DNA of 64,000 nucleotides, from assembly GCA_027943335.1 (NCBI GenBank), contig BSBK01001294.1, forward strand, positions 496,001 through 560,000. The letters run 5' to 3'. The first letter of the stretch is position 1. The number at the start of each line of letters is the position of its first letter. Under the pieces are notes generated by a model, which saw only the letters and a list, made by a program, of their open reading frames with translations, was not told where the DNA came from and ran no database searches. Shown one piece after another: positions 11,186 to 24,127 of this stretch. Source of the stretch: Chamaecyparis obtusa. Its lineage: Eukaryota > Streptophyta > Pinopsida > Cupressales > Cupressaceae. The position numbers and the translations under genes are program-made.

Positions 11186-12340
11186 TGTTAGAAAGTAAAG
11201 ATCCCCAAGATAACTGAGAGGGGGGGGTGAATCAGTTATCAGATAATTTATCCATTCAACAACTTTAAACAATATAATCAATGTACTAATCAACCATAGA
11301 AAGATAGTCATACACAATTGCACAATAACACAAGATATGTTAACTAGGGAACCTCTTGAAAAGAGTAAACCCTGGTGGGAATGATGCCCACAAAATGATG
11401 CACTAATATGAAATTTCCTTGTTAATGGACCCTATTAGGAGTCTTATAAAATACATTCAGTACATATAAATCCCTGTTAGGAGATTTTGAATCCCTGTTA
11501 AAAGATTCTAACCCGGTTAAGAGTTTATGGAAGACAGAACGACCCACTGCCCAAACAGCTTCAAGGCAAGATCTTTGAACCCACTGTCCAAAAGATCTTA
11601 GAATTATTCAATAGAATAATATGAAATATATTACCTCCTTCACAGAGTGCCAAAACTACACTCTCTGCTACACAAGATCACAATTCCAGATCTCTGTACT
11701 CACAAGTCTTCCTTCATTACTGAATTAGCTCTTTTCTTCACTTCGTGCATATATTTGCATCTCAATCTTCATAGTACACATTAAAATAAGGAAACCATTC
11801 CTTCTTATATACCAAACTCAAATAATTACAAATGAGTCAGTCCTCAATTACAAAATAATAAATTCTACACGCTACACACAGAATTCACATAAAACTGTCA
11901 GCTTCCAGTTACTGTAACTTTCTCCAAACATATCCTCAAAGTTTTCACTGTGAACCACATCATCATTAATGAGTCTCAAACATCCCTTTAGCTATGCAAA
12001 ATTAGATTCCATCCCAGCTAAGAGATATCCTCCGATTTCCAAACATCGCTACACAGAAACATTGTCTAAACACTGCTTTCACCAAAATGCTCATAACTCT
12101 TACAAATGAATGAATTTCTTTTTGTGTTGTTAACCATAGGTTAATAAAACACCAAAGAACATACCATCAATTGTGCAAAAGCCAATCTGCAATACAACAT
12201 GTGCACAAAACAAAACTGTACCTACTTTCCTGCTAATATCCAAAATATCACTGTGTTGACATCAATGACAATCCAAGTCATGAATGCAACAACAACTGCT
12301 ACAGAATGATTGCCAAAACACTTTGCATTCATTCCTAATA
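11186..12340 (-). repeat. 5' LTR of Copia1
   Basis: This 1,155-bp LTR has a 7-base G run at 11221-11227, and a TATA box on the minus strand at about 11804-11813. The terminal CA has become TA at 12339-12340, but the duplication GTTTG follows directly, which fixes the end. Confidence 0.92.
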
Positions 12341-12425
12341 GTTTGCAAGTTCCTCTTGAAGCCCTAGTTGATTTTTGTGGGGTAGCAGATTGTGATCTAA
12401 CCTACAATTGTAGAGGGTTGTCAAG

Positions 12426-13480
12426 ATGGTTCGTGGGAGGTGAGATGTAGATCCAGGATTGGAAGATATGCTAAGACAGATTGCTGCTAGATTAGAAGCA
12501 GTGGAAATAGCCCAAAGAAGAGGCAAACATCTTGAAGATGTTAGTGATGATGAAATTGAAGAAGAACAAGTGAATGCAGAACCTACTCCTATTATGGATC
12601 AAGGTGAAGAAAGATATTTGAAGGCTTTGACAAGTCTAAAGTCAACACCACATTTCAATCCTCCTGAGTATAGTGGAAAGTTGGATTCTGATGAATTGGT
12701 GGATTGGATCACCGAGATGGAAAAGTATTTTGAATATGAAAACATTCCTGAGAATAAGAAGCTAAAGATTGTAAGCACAAAGTTGAAAAGGCATGCATCC
12801 TTATGGTGGGAACATCTGTAATTGGATAGAAAAAGGAAAGGTAAAGATAAAATCAAGGTATGGAGTAAAATGGTCAATAAATTGAAAGGAAAGTTGTTAC
12901 CTTGTGATTATCAGATTAACCTAGTTTGGTGAATGAAAAGTTTTAGAAAGAAAGATAGCTCAATAAAAGTGTATACTGAGGAATTCTATAGATTAGATAT
13001 TAGATTTAGACATGATGAAGATGATGTGGAAAGAATTGGCAGATACCTGAATGGTTTGAGGGTTCCCATCCAAGAGGAAGTTAGTATGGTCAAATTGGAG
13101 AACATTGAAGAGGTTTATCAATTTGCTTTGAAAGCTAAGGAGAAATTGAACAAGAGACATGAGAAAAGATAGAGAGGTCAAGATGGTAGATTCCCTAGGG
13201 GAAGAGGTAGATCTAATGGTGAAAATGGTAGATCTAAACTAGAAAAGACAAATCTAGACAAAGGAAAGACCGAGTGGAAAGGTGAAGGTTCTAGAGGCAG
13301 AGGCAGTAACTACTGAGGTGGTTATGGTAGAGGAAGTTTTTGAGGAACTTGTTACAATTTTGGAGAGGAAGGACATAGATCTTTTGAATATACAAAAGCT
13401 AGTAAGAAGGCTGGTAGTAGTAGAAATGCTTTGGTGCAAGAAGAGTCACCAAATGAACCTGAGAAGGAAAATAACTTGAT
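12426..13480 (+). pseudogene. G1 gag
   Basis: The ATG at 12426 starts MVRGR, then a stop (TGA, 12441-12443), then DVDPGLEDMLRQIAARLEAV, an acidic stretch and the gypsy Gag core (WITEMEKYFEYENIPENKKL, SLWWEHL). It ends in an Arg/Gly-rich tail and a decayed zinc knuckle (CYNFGEEGH, second and third Cys lost). Further stops lie at 12819-12821, 12930-12932 and 13170-13172. The stops at 12441, 12930 and 13170 also occur at the same codons in G3. Confidence 0.88.
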
Positions 13481-16400
13481 GGTAAGGAGAGCACTATGGA
13501 ATGAAAGCAAGAAGGAAGATCAAGTAAGGAAACAATTTTTCAAGACCAGATGTAGAGTTTCTGACAAAGTTTGGAAGGTAATCATTGACAGTGGTAGCTC
13601 AGAGAACCTGGCATCTAAAGAGATGGTCACAAAACTGTAGTTGGAAAGGTTGTTACATCTGAAGCCCTATCAAATTTCATGGATCAAAGATGAACATACA
13701 CTCTCGGTAAGCAAAAAATGTTATGTGAATTTGAAGATTGGAAAGTACTATGATAAGGTGCTATGTGATATCATGCCTAGGAGATTGATAAGTTACTCAC
13801 CGAGTACACTGATATCATTTCTGATAATGTACCTAATGGTTTGCCACCGAAGAGAAGCATTGATCATTGTATGGATCTAATCCCTGGACCTATTTTACTA
13901 AACAAGGCACCTCATCAGTTGACACCTACTGAGAATCAGGAATTGAACTGACAGATTCAAGAGTTGCTAGAGAAAGGTTTGATCAGAGAAAGTTTGAGTC
14001 CTTGTGCAGTACCTGTTGTATTGGCACCAAAGAAGAATGGAGAATGGAGAATGTGTACTGATTCCAGAGCAATCAACAAGATAACAATGAAGTATAGGTT
14101 TCCTATATTGAGAATAGATGATATAATGGACAGTTTGACTGGAGCAAAGTATTTCAAAAAGATTGATTTAAAAAGTGGGTATCATCATATCAGAATCAGA
14201 GAAGGTGATGAATGGAAGACTACTTTCAAGACAAAAGAAGGTTTGTATGAGTGGTTGGTTATGCCTTTTGGTTTAACTAATGCATCGATTACTTTTATGA
14301 GGTTGATGAATGAGGTTTTGAAGAAATTCTTGGATAATTTTGTGATTGTATATCTTGATGATATTTTGATATTTAGTAAGACTAGAGAAGAACATTTGTT
14401 GTATGTTAGACAAGTTTTACAGAGATTAAAAGAGGAGAAGTTGCTGATAAATCTGAAAAAGTGTTCATTCATGAAAGATGAGATTGTGTATTTTGGATTT
14501 GTTATTTCAGCTGATGGTTTGAAGATAGATCCTGAAAAGGTTGAAACTATTTTGGATTGGCCTACACCTGTGAATGCTAGTGAGGTAAGATAATTTCATG
14601 GTTTGGCAAGTTTTTACCAAAAGTTCATAAGGAATTTCAGTTCAATCTGTAATGCTATGACTGAGACTATGAGAGGAGACAAAAGAGAATTCAAGTGGAC
14701 ACATGGAGTTGACAAAAGTTTTGAGACCCTGAAGCAGAAGGTTGCTAAATTACCTATTTTGGCATTACTTGATTTTAATAAAGTATTCCAAGTAGAATGT
14801 GATGCAAGTGGAAGTGCAATTGGAGCTATTTTGAGTCAAGAAGGTAAACATGTTACTTTCTTTAGTAAACAGTTGAATGATGCTAGGAGGAAATATTCTA
14901 CGTATGATCAAGAATTCTATGCTATTGTTCAAGCACTGAAGAAATGGAGACATTATTTGATACCGAGTGAATTTGTGTTGTATACTAATCATAAGGCTTT
15001 ACAATATTTGGGTAGTCAGAATAAGTTGAATTAGAGACATATGAAATGGGTTGAGTATTTGCAGAGTTATACATTTGTGATAAAGCATAAGAGTGGAGTC
15101 ACTAACCAAGTTGCTGATGCATTGAGTAGAAGAAGATCTTTGATGACCAAGATGAAAGTTGAAGTTCTTGGTTTTGATGAGATGAGAGGTTTGTATGAAA
15201 ATGACCCTAATTTTTTTGAGCCATGGAGAAAGTGCAAAGCACCTATTCAAGATCAACAAGACACTAAGTGGGATGAATATTTCATTCAGAAAGGTATGTT
15301 GTTCAAAGGTATTCAGTTGTGTATACCAAGAGGAGTAATGAGAACTAGTTTGATAAAGGAGAAACATAGTAGTGGTTTGGTTGGACATTTTGGTATTGAT
15401 AAAACATGAAATTTGCTTAAGGAGAAGTACTATTGGCCGTAATTGTATAAATATGTTCAGAAATTTGTGAAAAGTTGTGGAATTTGTCAAGTTGCAAAAA
15501 TAGTAATTCAGAATACTGGATTGTATACACCGATTGCTGTTCCTGAGAAACCTTGGATTGATATCAGTATGGACTTTGTTCTTGGCTTACCAAAGATAGT
15601 AAGAGGTAATGATTCTATATTTGTTGTTGTGGATAGATTTTCAAAGATGGCACATTTTATACCTTGTAGAAAGACATCAGATGTAGTACATGTAGCAGAT
15701 CTTTTCTTTAAGGAAATTATCAAATTACATGGATTACCGAGGAGTATTATCTCTGACCAAGATAATAAATTTGTTGGTTATTTTTGGAAAACACTTTGGA
15801 AGAAATTTGGCACTGAATTCAAATATAGTTCTACATTTCACCCACAAACCGATGGATAGACTGAGGTTGTGAATAGATGTCTGGGAAATCTTTTGAGATG
15901 TTTAGTTGGAGACACACCAAGTAATTGGGATTCTGTGTTAGTACAAGCAGAGTTTGCATATAACAATTTAATGAATAGGATTACTGGAAAGACACCATTT
16001 GAGATTGTGAATGGCACACAACCAAGAGGAATATTTGATTTGAGAGACATTACTGATGAGAATAAGAGAAGTGTTGAACGAGTAAAATTTTCTGAGTACA
16101 TGAAGACATTGTGTGAAGATGTGAAGCTGAAGCTGGAAGACAGTAATCAGAAATACAAAGACAGAGCTAATAGATCAAGAAGACATAAAACTTTTGATGT
16201 TGGTGATGAAGTAATGGTTCATTTGAAGAAAGGCCAATTTCCTGTTGGAACATATGCAAAGCTAAAGATGAAGAAATTTGGACCTCACAAGATTCTGAGG
16301 AAATTTGACAATGGAAATGCATATGAGATTGAGTTACTTGATGACATGGACATATCACCGATTTTCAACATTGCTGATTTGTATGAGTATCATGAACTTG

Positions 16401-16600
16401 ATGAAGAAGTAACAATACTGATAAAATATCCTAAGAAGCAGAATGATGAAGTTGAATAGATTTTGAAGGAAAGAGTTAACAAAAGTACAAGAGGAAAATA
16501 GTACATGGAATATTTGGTTAAGTGGAAGAATAGACCGATGGAAGATAGTTCTTGAATTTCACAGTCTGAGTTGGATGTTGCTCAGACCAGACCTACCAAA
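13481..16600 (+). pseudogene. G1 pol (protease, RT, RNase H, integrase, chromodomain)
   Basis: Protease is marked by VIIDSGSSENLAS near 13580. RT (13964-14593) has [11 protein letters not shown]. RNase H has VECDASGSAIG and YTNHKALQYL. Integrase has a zinc motif (H...H...CGIC), core D (DISMDF), D (IISDQDNKF) and E (after HPQTDG*). A chromodomain (YMEYLVKWKNRP) ends the protein at about 16500-16560. About 270 nt are missing near 13778 relative to G3, which removes the protease C-terminus and the linker to RT and moves the frame from gag-PR to a different one for RT-IN. Many stops are present. Confidence 0.9.
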
Positions 16601-16637
16601 TTATTTGGAGAATCATTTCTAAATAACCCCAGGTGTC

Positions 16638-17313
16638 TGATGTATGAGCATCTTGGGTCCTTGGCAATCCTATGTCACCAAAAAACAATTTGGAGTTTGT
16701 CTGTGTTGCTCGGTTTCTGCTTTGACCGAGTTGGTTGGTTGTTGGTTAGTTTCCTTTATTTACCGAGTGTGATCGGTTCTCTCTTGGGTGATCGGTTATT
16801 TCACTGGTGCTCAGCATTGCCTATCTGCTACTCTGTTATCTTGCTTACCGATGGGTTTAATTTTATTTCCTATTGTGGCCGACTTGTGCATTTATATTGG
16901 ATCATGAAATTAATGCTAGAATCCATCATTGGGAAGCATGTGGTCCCAGATTTGAATGTTACTTTTGTTGATTATGGATCTAAAGGCCGACTCAACTTGG
17001 TAGCTTCTTGTATAAATGTAGATGTTTGGTTGTAGTTTAGGGAGATAGTTTTTGGTTAGAAGATAGTAGACATTAGATTGGAGATTTGTGACAGATCCTC
17101 GCATGTTTGAGGACTTCTATAATTCATTGTAATATCAGGCCCTAACTAGGAAGGCCTTACAACCCAACACGTATGATTCTATTTGATGATAATATATGAA
17201 ATATCTGGCATTCTCTCTCTCACTATTGTTGTTTGTTGCTTTTGCATGTGTTGCAGGCTTGGATCATTAGGGTGCACCATACTTTGGCCCCTCTTGCTCT
17301 TTGCCTTGTGTCA
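16638..17313 (+). repeat. 3' LTR of G1
   Basis: This 676-bp LTR starts TGATGTATGAGCATC and ends TTGTGTCA, followed by the duplication CTTAG. The TATA box is at about 17011-17018. No clean purine tract precedes it; the bases before the LTR read AATAACCCCAGGTGTC, and G3 is similar. Confidence 0.9.
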
Positions 17314-17391
17314 CTTAGTTTTCGTGAACTAATAAAATATGTTTTGGAAGGAAGCTTTCAGATGTTTTTTGTTTCATAGTTAATATTTGTA

Positions 17392-17690
17392 ATGTCTGGG
17401 GTGACTAGGTTTTATGCGCGAATTGAATTTTGAACACCTAAGGATGTGTTCTTTGAGAAAGGGGACACGCCAGCTCCAAGTCAAGGTCATGGGTATGAGG
17501 TAGTATGCTGGAATGGTCTTATGGGGAAGTAGGTATTTAATGATGTTTTTGGATTATTGCTAATAATATATGATACTCTAATGGTTTCTAGCACAAAAAA
17601 ATGATTAATAAATAGACCAAAAAAACATTAAATGTCTTAAGCTTTCTAAAGGAAATAAGTGAGGAACACAAAATAAGAAATCAAACAAAT
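17392..17690 (+). pseudogene. Unidentified ORF remnant, piece 1 of 3
   Basis: Starting at an ATG (17392), the frame reads MSGVTRFYARIEF, a stop, then TPKDVFFEKGDTPAPSQGHG. After an A-run frame slip, a second frame reads FLKEISEEHKIRN up to the insertion point of T. Across the T insertion the frame continues at 41500 (TIEDLVSKIFGNGMQDKQEK). I do not recognise the protein. It could be a captured or processed host sequence or an extra ORF of the element into which T inserted. Confidence 0.4.
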
Positions 17691-20190
17691 TGTTGGTTCC
17701 TCTTCTTTCTACTTGTAGATTTATACTATGATTGACAAACAAATGTCACTGACTCTATCACCACTCCAAACTCTGCAAGGAAAAAGGGCCAATTAACAAG
17801 GATCAACAAGGATCCTCCTACACTTTGAGTCTAATACTCAAGTGGTTGTATCCTTGACTCACTTCTTGAAAGGAGTCTCCAAAATGTTACACATTCATAG
17901 CCTTTAAAAACTTATTTAAGGATTTCATCATTTATATTTGTTTGATTGATGATGGGGAAATACCTCCTGAGAATGGACCAATGTCTTCTCCTAGGGCACA
18001 AAGTCACAATACAACATGCATCAACTGAAAATCCAATTTAAACACACCCAAATCCAAAATAAGTGCTTTGCCTATTATTCCTCTCACTCGCACACCTGGA
18101 CATCAAATTCTCATTTCATCCTGAATTCTCTGATACTATCTTTAAGGATTTAATCCTGACTTTCACAAGAACTCAAAGACAATCTCACAATATACTTTGT
18201 ATACCATATACTAACCCACTTTGTGACATTAATATATAAGGATTCAAGATAGAAACAAGAAGACATACACAAGTCTAAAATTGGGATTCAAGTGTATTCT
18301 CATTAAACTTTGTAGAATCAATACATTGCAACATGATAAAATGCTAAAGAAAAAAAAACCCTAAGCCCAAGCTCTCATTACTCAATTTTCCAAATTGACC
18401 ATCAACAACCCTTTATATACATCATATAGCAATATATAGTCACTAGCTATCTTGGAATCCTTTGGAAAGGATGCATCAAGGTTCAGATAGCTAGGACAGG
18501 ATTAGGGTTTCAACTACCTCACCAACCAAGATTCAATCAAAATTTACTACAGGGGAGACAACCAAGCAATCTAAGAGAAAAATAAATCCAAGAATGATCT
18601 TCATTAATGGCACTATCCCTGACTGGTATGCAAAGCTGAAAACACATCATGTTTACCCTCTGCAACTCCAACTGTGATGTAGGTGACTTCACCCACCACC
18701 ATGGTCCAGACACCTTCTACAGTCAATCATACCTCGGGCCAAACTATACCAATGAGTGCGAAATCATATCATGCAGAGCGGCCACCAAAACATTGAATTT
18801 TCAATCCTTTTGTCGCTAAGAAACCCTTAAAATATTCAAGTTTCAGGTAGCAACAGTTAATCGACAAGCTTAAAATGCAGCTATTGATTTATTTCCTTCC
18901 CAAAAAATTAGGCGGCCCTTAAAAATTGACACAACAGTCACATGGGCCCCCTTGAGAAGTCCTCACCACATCACCACCTCAGCAACCAATAAAAATTGAG
19001 CACATCACAATGCTTACATTACTTTATAGCCGGATACCAAATCAACGGATGTCACAATACTGTGAAGACTAATCTTCAAACACTTTTCCTTAGCAGAAAT
19101 GCGACAACCATCAAATCCTTTAACAACTATTAGACCCATAATTCCTACAGAGAACATGGTCCTACTGACAACTGCCATGTCGCCAACCCTTCAGCCAATA
19201 AGGAGTGAGCACCTTTGCAACATCTGATAGGCAGACCCACTTGGACCTGTTGCATGCTTTTAAAAGAAAATTTAATGGTTGTCATGAAGTCACAATGATT
19301 AAAATTTGGGCACCTTTTCTTTGCGGTATCACAACCAACATAGATCTTGATCAAACTTTACCTTGCTTCCAAACTAGGACCGCCAAACATTAACCACTAG
19401 AAATAAAAAGACCACCCACCAGGTCACAGAAGGCCAAGGAACTAACCGTCAGGGTTGCATGAACTTGTGACTGCAATAACCATTGAGTCGCTGAATGAAA
19501 AGAACTTAAGCACCAAAATTGAGAGATCACATGAACACCCAGTCGCTCATTCACTGAAAGTCAAGGGTTAACTACCTGGGACATGGTGATCATGCAATTG
19601 TAGTCTAGAATAATTGGGCCCCACTCAGTCGCAACATCACATAAAGGAAATACTGATGTCAGAGACTAGCTACGAGGAGGCGAAAGGTTGAAAACATCTA
19701 GGGTTTTCACTTAAACCGAAAAGGTATCAGAGAAATAGAAAACACCGAGGGTTTTTTATGCTTAGATAATTTTTTGAAACCACCCGACATGAAGTAAATT
19801 ATTTCTATAGACCATAAAACTTGAATATCTCCCTGGTTGAAAATTTTTAGGACATGCGCTCTTAACCCGACCTTGGAAACTCAATAAACTATCATATGCT
19901 AAGGGTGCAAGCCATGAAACATCATATATTTAGCTCACAAGTTAAAACTATGTCACAGCTAGGGCATGGAAACTCACTTGGATTTTCTGCATATTAGGCC
20001 ATGCGATCTGGACTGAAGCATGATGACATGAAAGATAGCCTTTGGCTAAGGGTGCAAGCAATACAAACTAGTATATCTTCTACGCTAACTGAAATAAGAT
20101 TGCAGGTATGGCAAGGCAACTTCTTAGGACTTTGCAAAGAAATAGGCCATTCTCTTATGATTTTTACTATGACAGAAAGATGGCTTAACA
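17691..20190 (-). repeat. 3' LTR of T
   Basis: This LTR starts TGTTGGTTCCTCTTC and ends GGCTTAACA. It is homologous along its whole length to 38994-41494, with scattered substitutions (more than for N's LTRs), so T is older than N. A minus-strand TATA-like site lies at about 18411-18420 (GTATATAAAG). Short ORFs inside it look like chance. Confidence 0.9.
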
Positions 20191-20386
20191 ATGGCTCTAT
20201 CTGGGGATGATGGGTAACTTGTGTCCATGCAAGAATTTAGAATTTTTGGGAGAGCAGACCACCTACTGGAAAACAACTATAGAGAGCACCCAGACAACAA
20301 TGACTTACAAACTAAGGCAAAACCAAGCAGAAAGAAAGACACTAGTATATACAAGCCTAACTACTATTCATGGAAAGAAAGGTACT

Positions 20387-21522
20387 TCAACTAAAGTATT
20401 TCTTCAAGAATTGTCCATGAACTGGAAACTCTTGAATATCACCATTGAGCTCCTTGACAATGTAGGAATTTGGTCCCCATCTTTCATGAATCAAATATGG
20501 TCCTAACCAAATTTGATCAAACTTTCCATGTTTTCCTTTATCTTCCAATTTGGCATTCTAGATTAACACCAAGTCATTGAGTTCAAACCTCCTTTCTATT
20601 CATTTCTTGTCATACAAACTCTTGACCTACAACTACAACTTAGCATTCCTTGAAACTGATTCTCTTCTAGTTTCATCCAGCCTAATTAAATATTCAATTC
20701 TCAATTTCATTTCATCCTATAGATCCTCATCATATATTTGAACAAACTTATACATCTCTAGTAAGTTGTTGTAAGGCATCCTTGCATGTATTCCATACAC
20801 TAAGTCAAATGGTGCACATCCAATTGCCTTTTTCACAGTTACTTTGTCAGCCCATACAACTAATGGCAATTTTGAATTCCATGCCTTCTTATTCTTTTCA
20901 AGAATCCTCTTGAGAACCTTTATCAAGCTTTTGTTATTTGATTCTACCTATCCATTTCCTTGTGGATGATAAGGTGAGGAAAATGATATTTGGATTCCTA
21001 AACCTTTGCAGAATTCTTTGTATTCAGCAGACCTAAAGCACATTGCATTATCACTAACAATCCTTTCAAGACAACCAAATCTTGTAACAATATTATTCAA
21101 TAGGAAATTAGTCACCACCTTTCTTGTTGCATTCCTTGTAAGAATAGCCTCTACCCATTTCATAAAATAATCAGTGGCAACTAAGATCCAAGAGTGTCCT
21201 CCACTAGACTTGTTTGGGAATTCACCTATAAAATCCATTCCCCATTGCTGGAAATGGGCTTGCACCTCTACTGGGTTCAATGGTACATTTCCCAAAAACT
21301 TGAGCTTACCAAAAAATCTCTGACAAGCATCACACTTTCTTACCAATTTTTCTACATCCTTGAAGATTGTGGGCCACCAGAATCCTGCTCTCAGAATCTT
21401 TTGAGCTGTAGTTTTTCCCATATAATGTCCACCACATATCCCCTCATGCATTTCTTCCAACAATTTGTTAGGTTGATTTTCATCAACACATTTCAAAAGT
21501 ATGCAATCCAAATTCCTTTTAT
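20387..21522 (-). pseudogene. T integrase
   Basis: The coding frame resumes after the solo LTR and runs to a TGA at 20387-20389. It shows the zinc-binding HHCC region (EGICGGHYMGKTTAQ...CDACQ), the catalytic core with D (GMDFIGEF), D (RIVSDNAMCF) and E (VESNNKSL), then an integrase C-terminal domain (KFDQIWLGPYLIHE, HGQFLKKYFS). Stops include TAG at 20945-20947, directly before the motif with the catalytic Glu, and several near 20450-20715. Mixed with the conserved motifs this is a clear but dead integrase. Confidence 0.88.
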
Positions 21523-21527
21523 ATAAC

Positions 21528-22372
21528 TGTAGACACAGAAAATTGGCAAAGGCTTAAATCGATCAAAAGGTGCATCAAATCATCAAAATACCATAAAAAA
21601 TCAATAAATGGAACAAAGGCAATTCAAATCAAAGGAAAATTCAATTAAATGATTAAATGATTAAATAAATCTTGAAAAGGGGAAAAACACTAAGAAATTG
21701 ATTAAATTCAATTAATGACATAGTTGTTGAAAGCAAAAATCAAAATGAACCTCTTACCCTTCATGGCTAAATTTAATTACTTTAATTAATTAATAAATCA
21801 TAAATTCTCTCAACAAAGCAAAAGAGGAGACAAAATGGACACAAATCACTCACTTTTGTTGAAATGGTCCAGCCTTTTGAAACCATTTAAATGTTTGTCC
21901 CCCAATTTAGGGACAAAGCAAAGCCAATTGACCTTACCCAAGCATAACCATGGTTATCTCACTCTACCCCCTACCCTTCGGAAAATCTTATAAATAGAAG
22001 GCATTTTGAGGCATTAATCATCCACTCCATATCTTTGAATTGCAGCAAAGCTCTTGCAATTTGCATCCACATCACTCACTTAGCATTTTCATTGATAATT
22101 AGCTTCAATTGTTGATCATTTTGTAGATTTCTTATCAAATAGAGCTAGAATTTGATAATTAGATCTAGTTTGCATATCATTCTTAGTTCAATTCTCATAA
22201 TTAGAGTGTCACTAGTGAGGATTTGCAGCTGAGAGCCTCACTTACTACTTCAATTTAGAGAACCATGAGATGTTGATAGATTAATTGTGTATTTGTTAGA
22301 TTATTTTGCTCTAATTCTTGTTGTTCTTAGTTAATCTTGTAATTTCATGAAGGTGTAAATCACTCACACACA
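21528..22372 (+). repeat. Solo LTR inserted in T pol
   Basis: An 845-bp sequence starts TGTAGACACAGAAAAT, ends CACTCACACACA and is flanked by the perfect duplication ATAAC (21523-21527 and 22373-22377). No PBS, PPT or coding part is present, so it is an LTR left after LTR-LTR recombination. A TATA box at about 21989-21996 (TATAAATA) gives the + orientation. It lies between the RNase H and integrase coding parts of T. Confidence 0.9.
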
Positions 22373-22377
22373 ATAAC

Positions 22378-24122
22378 TTATATTTTATAATTGCATACTT
22401 GATTGCCTGTAGTTTCAGTGTCCTTTTCTTGCTATCATCCATTCTTGATGGACACTTCATATTTCTCAAATAATAGATAACATCTTGATACCAAATACAA
22501 TCATCCATATCACATGTGTAATCAACCTCAGCTTGATTTATCTGATTTGCATCAAGATTGGATTGAGCCATCAATTTTGCCAATCCTTGACCTCTAACCA
22601 ACTTGGTAATTTGGATATCAATGTTAAACTCTTGAATTCTATTAATCCATCTGCATCTTCTCCCAGACACTTCTTGTTGTGAAAAGACACCCTTTACTTC
22701 AACATTTGGCACAAAAGCAATAACAATTGCTCCCATCAAATAACACCTAAAAGCCTTTACCACTTTCACATGTGCATATGCTTGTTTCTCATTGATATAT
22801 TTTAATTCAATAGCCTGCAAAGATTTACTAAAGAATACAATAGGCTGCTCAAAACATTCCTTATTTTTCTGCAATAAAACTGCAGCAATAGTATGAAAAG
22901 ATGCAAAAGAGAAAATGTGCATTGGAACATCATAATTAGGTGCCTTAAGCACAAGGGCATCTTTAATTTCCTTCTTGATATTCTTGAAAACTTCATTAGG
23001 CTCACCTTCCCATATGATCTTTGACCCCTTTTTTAACATTTTGGATATTGGCCTAGTGACTTCAGCAAAGTTTGTAACAAATCTTCTTAGGAAATTTACC
23101 TGGCCAAAGAAGGACTGGATTCCCCTCACATTTTTTGGCTTTTTAATTTTATCAATTGCCATCACTCTTTCAGGATCAATTCTTACTCCTTGCTTTCCAA
23201 CTAGGTGACCAAGAAACCTACCTTCAGTCACACCAAATACACATTTCCTTGGGTTTAATGAGATGCCATACTCCAAGGCTCTTTCAATTAGTTTCTCTAA
23301 ATGAGAACAATGATCTTCTTCCATTTTGGAATATGCAGTTAAGTCATCTTGATAAACAACAAGGAAAACATCTATAAAGTCGGCAAAGGCAACATCCATT
23401 GCCCTTTGAAAAGTAGCACCAACATTTGTGAGACCAAAAGGCATTCTCACATAAACATAAGTTCCCCAAGGTGTTGTGAAGGTTGTCTTAAAATATTCTA
23501 ATTCTTTTACAATTACCTGATTGTAACCAGAAAAACCATCCATCATAGACATCAAATCTGAACCAGTTACTTTTTGCAGCATAGCCTCCATATTAGGCAA
23601 GCAGTAATTATTCTTTAGAGAAGATACATTTAGATTCCTGAAGTCTACACATAATCTAATATCTCCATTCTTCTTCCTAACGGGAACCAGATTTGACACC
23701 CAAGAGGAGTGCCTCACAGGCTTTATGATTCCAGCATCTCTCAAATTCATTAATTCTTCTTTCATCTTGGGTGCTAAGGTAGGATTAATTGGCCTCTATT
23801 TCTGCCTAAAAGGCTTAGAATCCTCCTTCAAAGGGATAATATGCTGAAACAAGTCTTCCCTATAAACCTTTAGGTCATCATATGACCATGCAAAAACATG
23901 CTTGAATTTTCTTAACAATTCAATCAAAGACTTTCTTACCTTGTGAGACATCTCTCTTCCAATATAGACCTTCTTAGGTGCCTCTTGTGTACCAAGGTTA
24001 ATCTCATCCAAATCTATTTGATCTCTTTTTGTAGTATCCATCTGGAGTCTATCTTGACTATCAAATATAGTTTCTAAGACAACAAGTCCCTTAGGAACCT
24101 TATTAGTCTTAAGTTGTAGGAC
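22378..24122 (-). pseudogene. T reverse transcriptase and RNase H
   Basis: A linker (23796-24122) is followed, after a TAG, by an ORF from 23765. It has RT motifs VPVRKKNGDIRLCVDFRNLN, MPFGLTNVGATFQRAM and the catalytic VVYQDDLTAYSK, then thumb motifs and an RNase H domain. In that RNase H the usual first catalytic Asp is absent (FSFASFHTIAAVLLQ), while NEKQAYAHV around the Glu remains. The frame agrees across the solo LTR below and N above once each insertion plus its 5-bp duplication is subtracted. Confidence 0.9.
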
Positions 24123-24127
24123 CTCAT

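Larger units (their letters stand above)
5461..12340 (-). mobile_element. Copia1, full-length Ty1/copia element
   Basis: Two LTRs (5461-6623 and 11186-12340) start TGTTAGAAAG and end CCTAACA (mutated to CCTAATA on the right). They are flanked by the duplication GTTTG (5456-5460 and 12341-12345). The PBS is next to the right LTR and the PPT next to the left one, so the element reads on the minus strand. Gag, protease, integrase, reverse transcriptase and RNase H follow in the copia order in one frame with eight in-frame stops. It inserted into the leader of G1 and is therefore younger than G1. Confidence 0.95.
4730..17313 (+). mobile_element. G1, chromovirus-type Ty3/gypsy element with nested copia
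   Basis: The LTRs at 4730-5407 and 16638-17313 both begin TGATG and end TCA. They are flanked by the perfect 5-bp duplication CTTAG (4725-4729 and 17314-17318), so the full element is bounded. The interior has a tRNA-Met-type PBS, gag, protease, reverse transcriptase, RNase H, integrase and a chromodomain tail, in the Ty3/gypsy order. Copia1 (5461-12340) is inserted 53 bases downstream of the 5' LTR. The coding region is dead, with many stops and an internal deletion. Sibling G3 lies at 50728-56101. Confidence 0.92.

Noticed and set aside
16571..17035. 154-codon plus-strand ORF across the 3' LTR of G1
   Set aside because: It is the end of the integrase/chromodomain frame running into the LTR after loss of the stop codon seen in G3; not a separate gene.
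17691..20190. Short ORFs within the T LTRs (for example near 19145-19393 and 40318-40658)
   Set aside because: Present in both LTR copies but not conserved in frame and with no domain; explained by LTR duplication.
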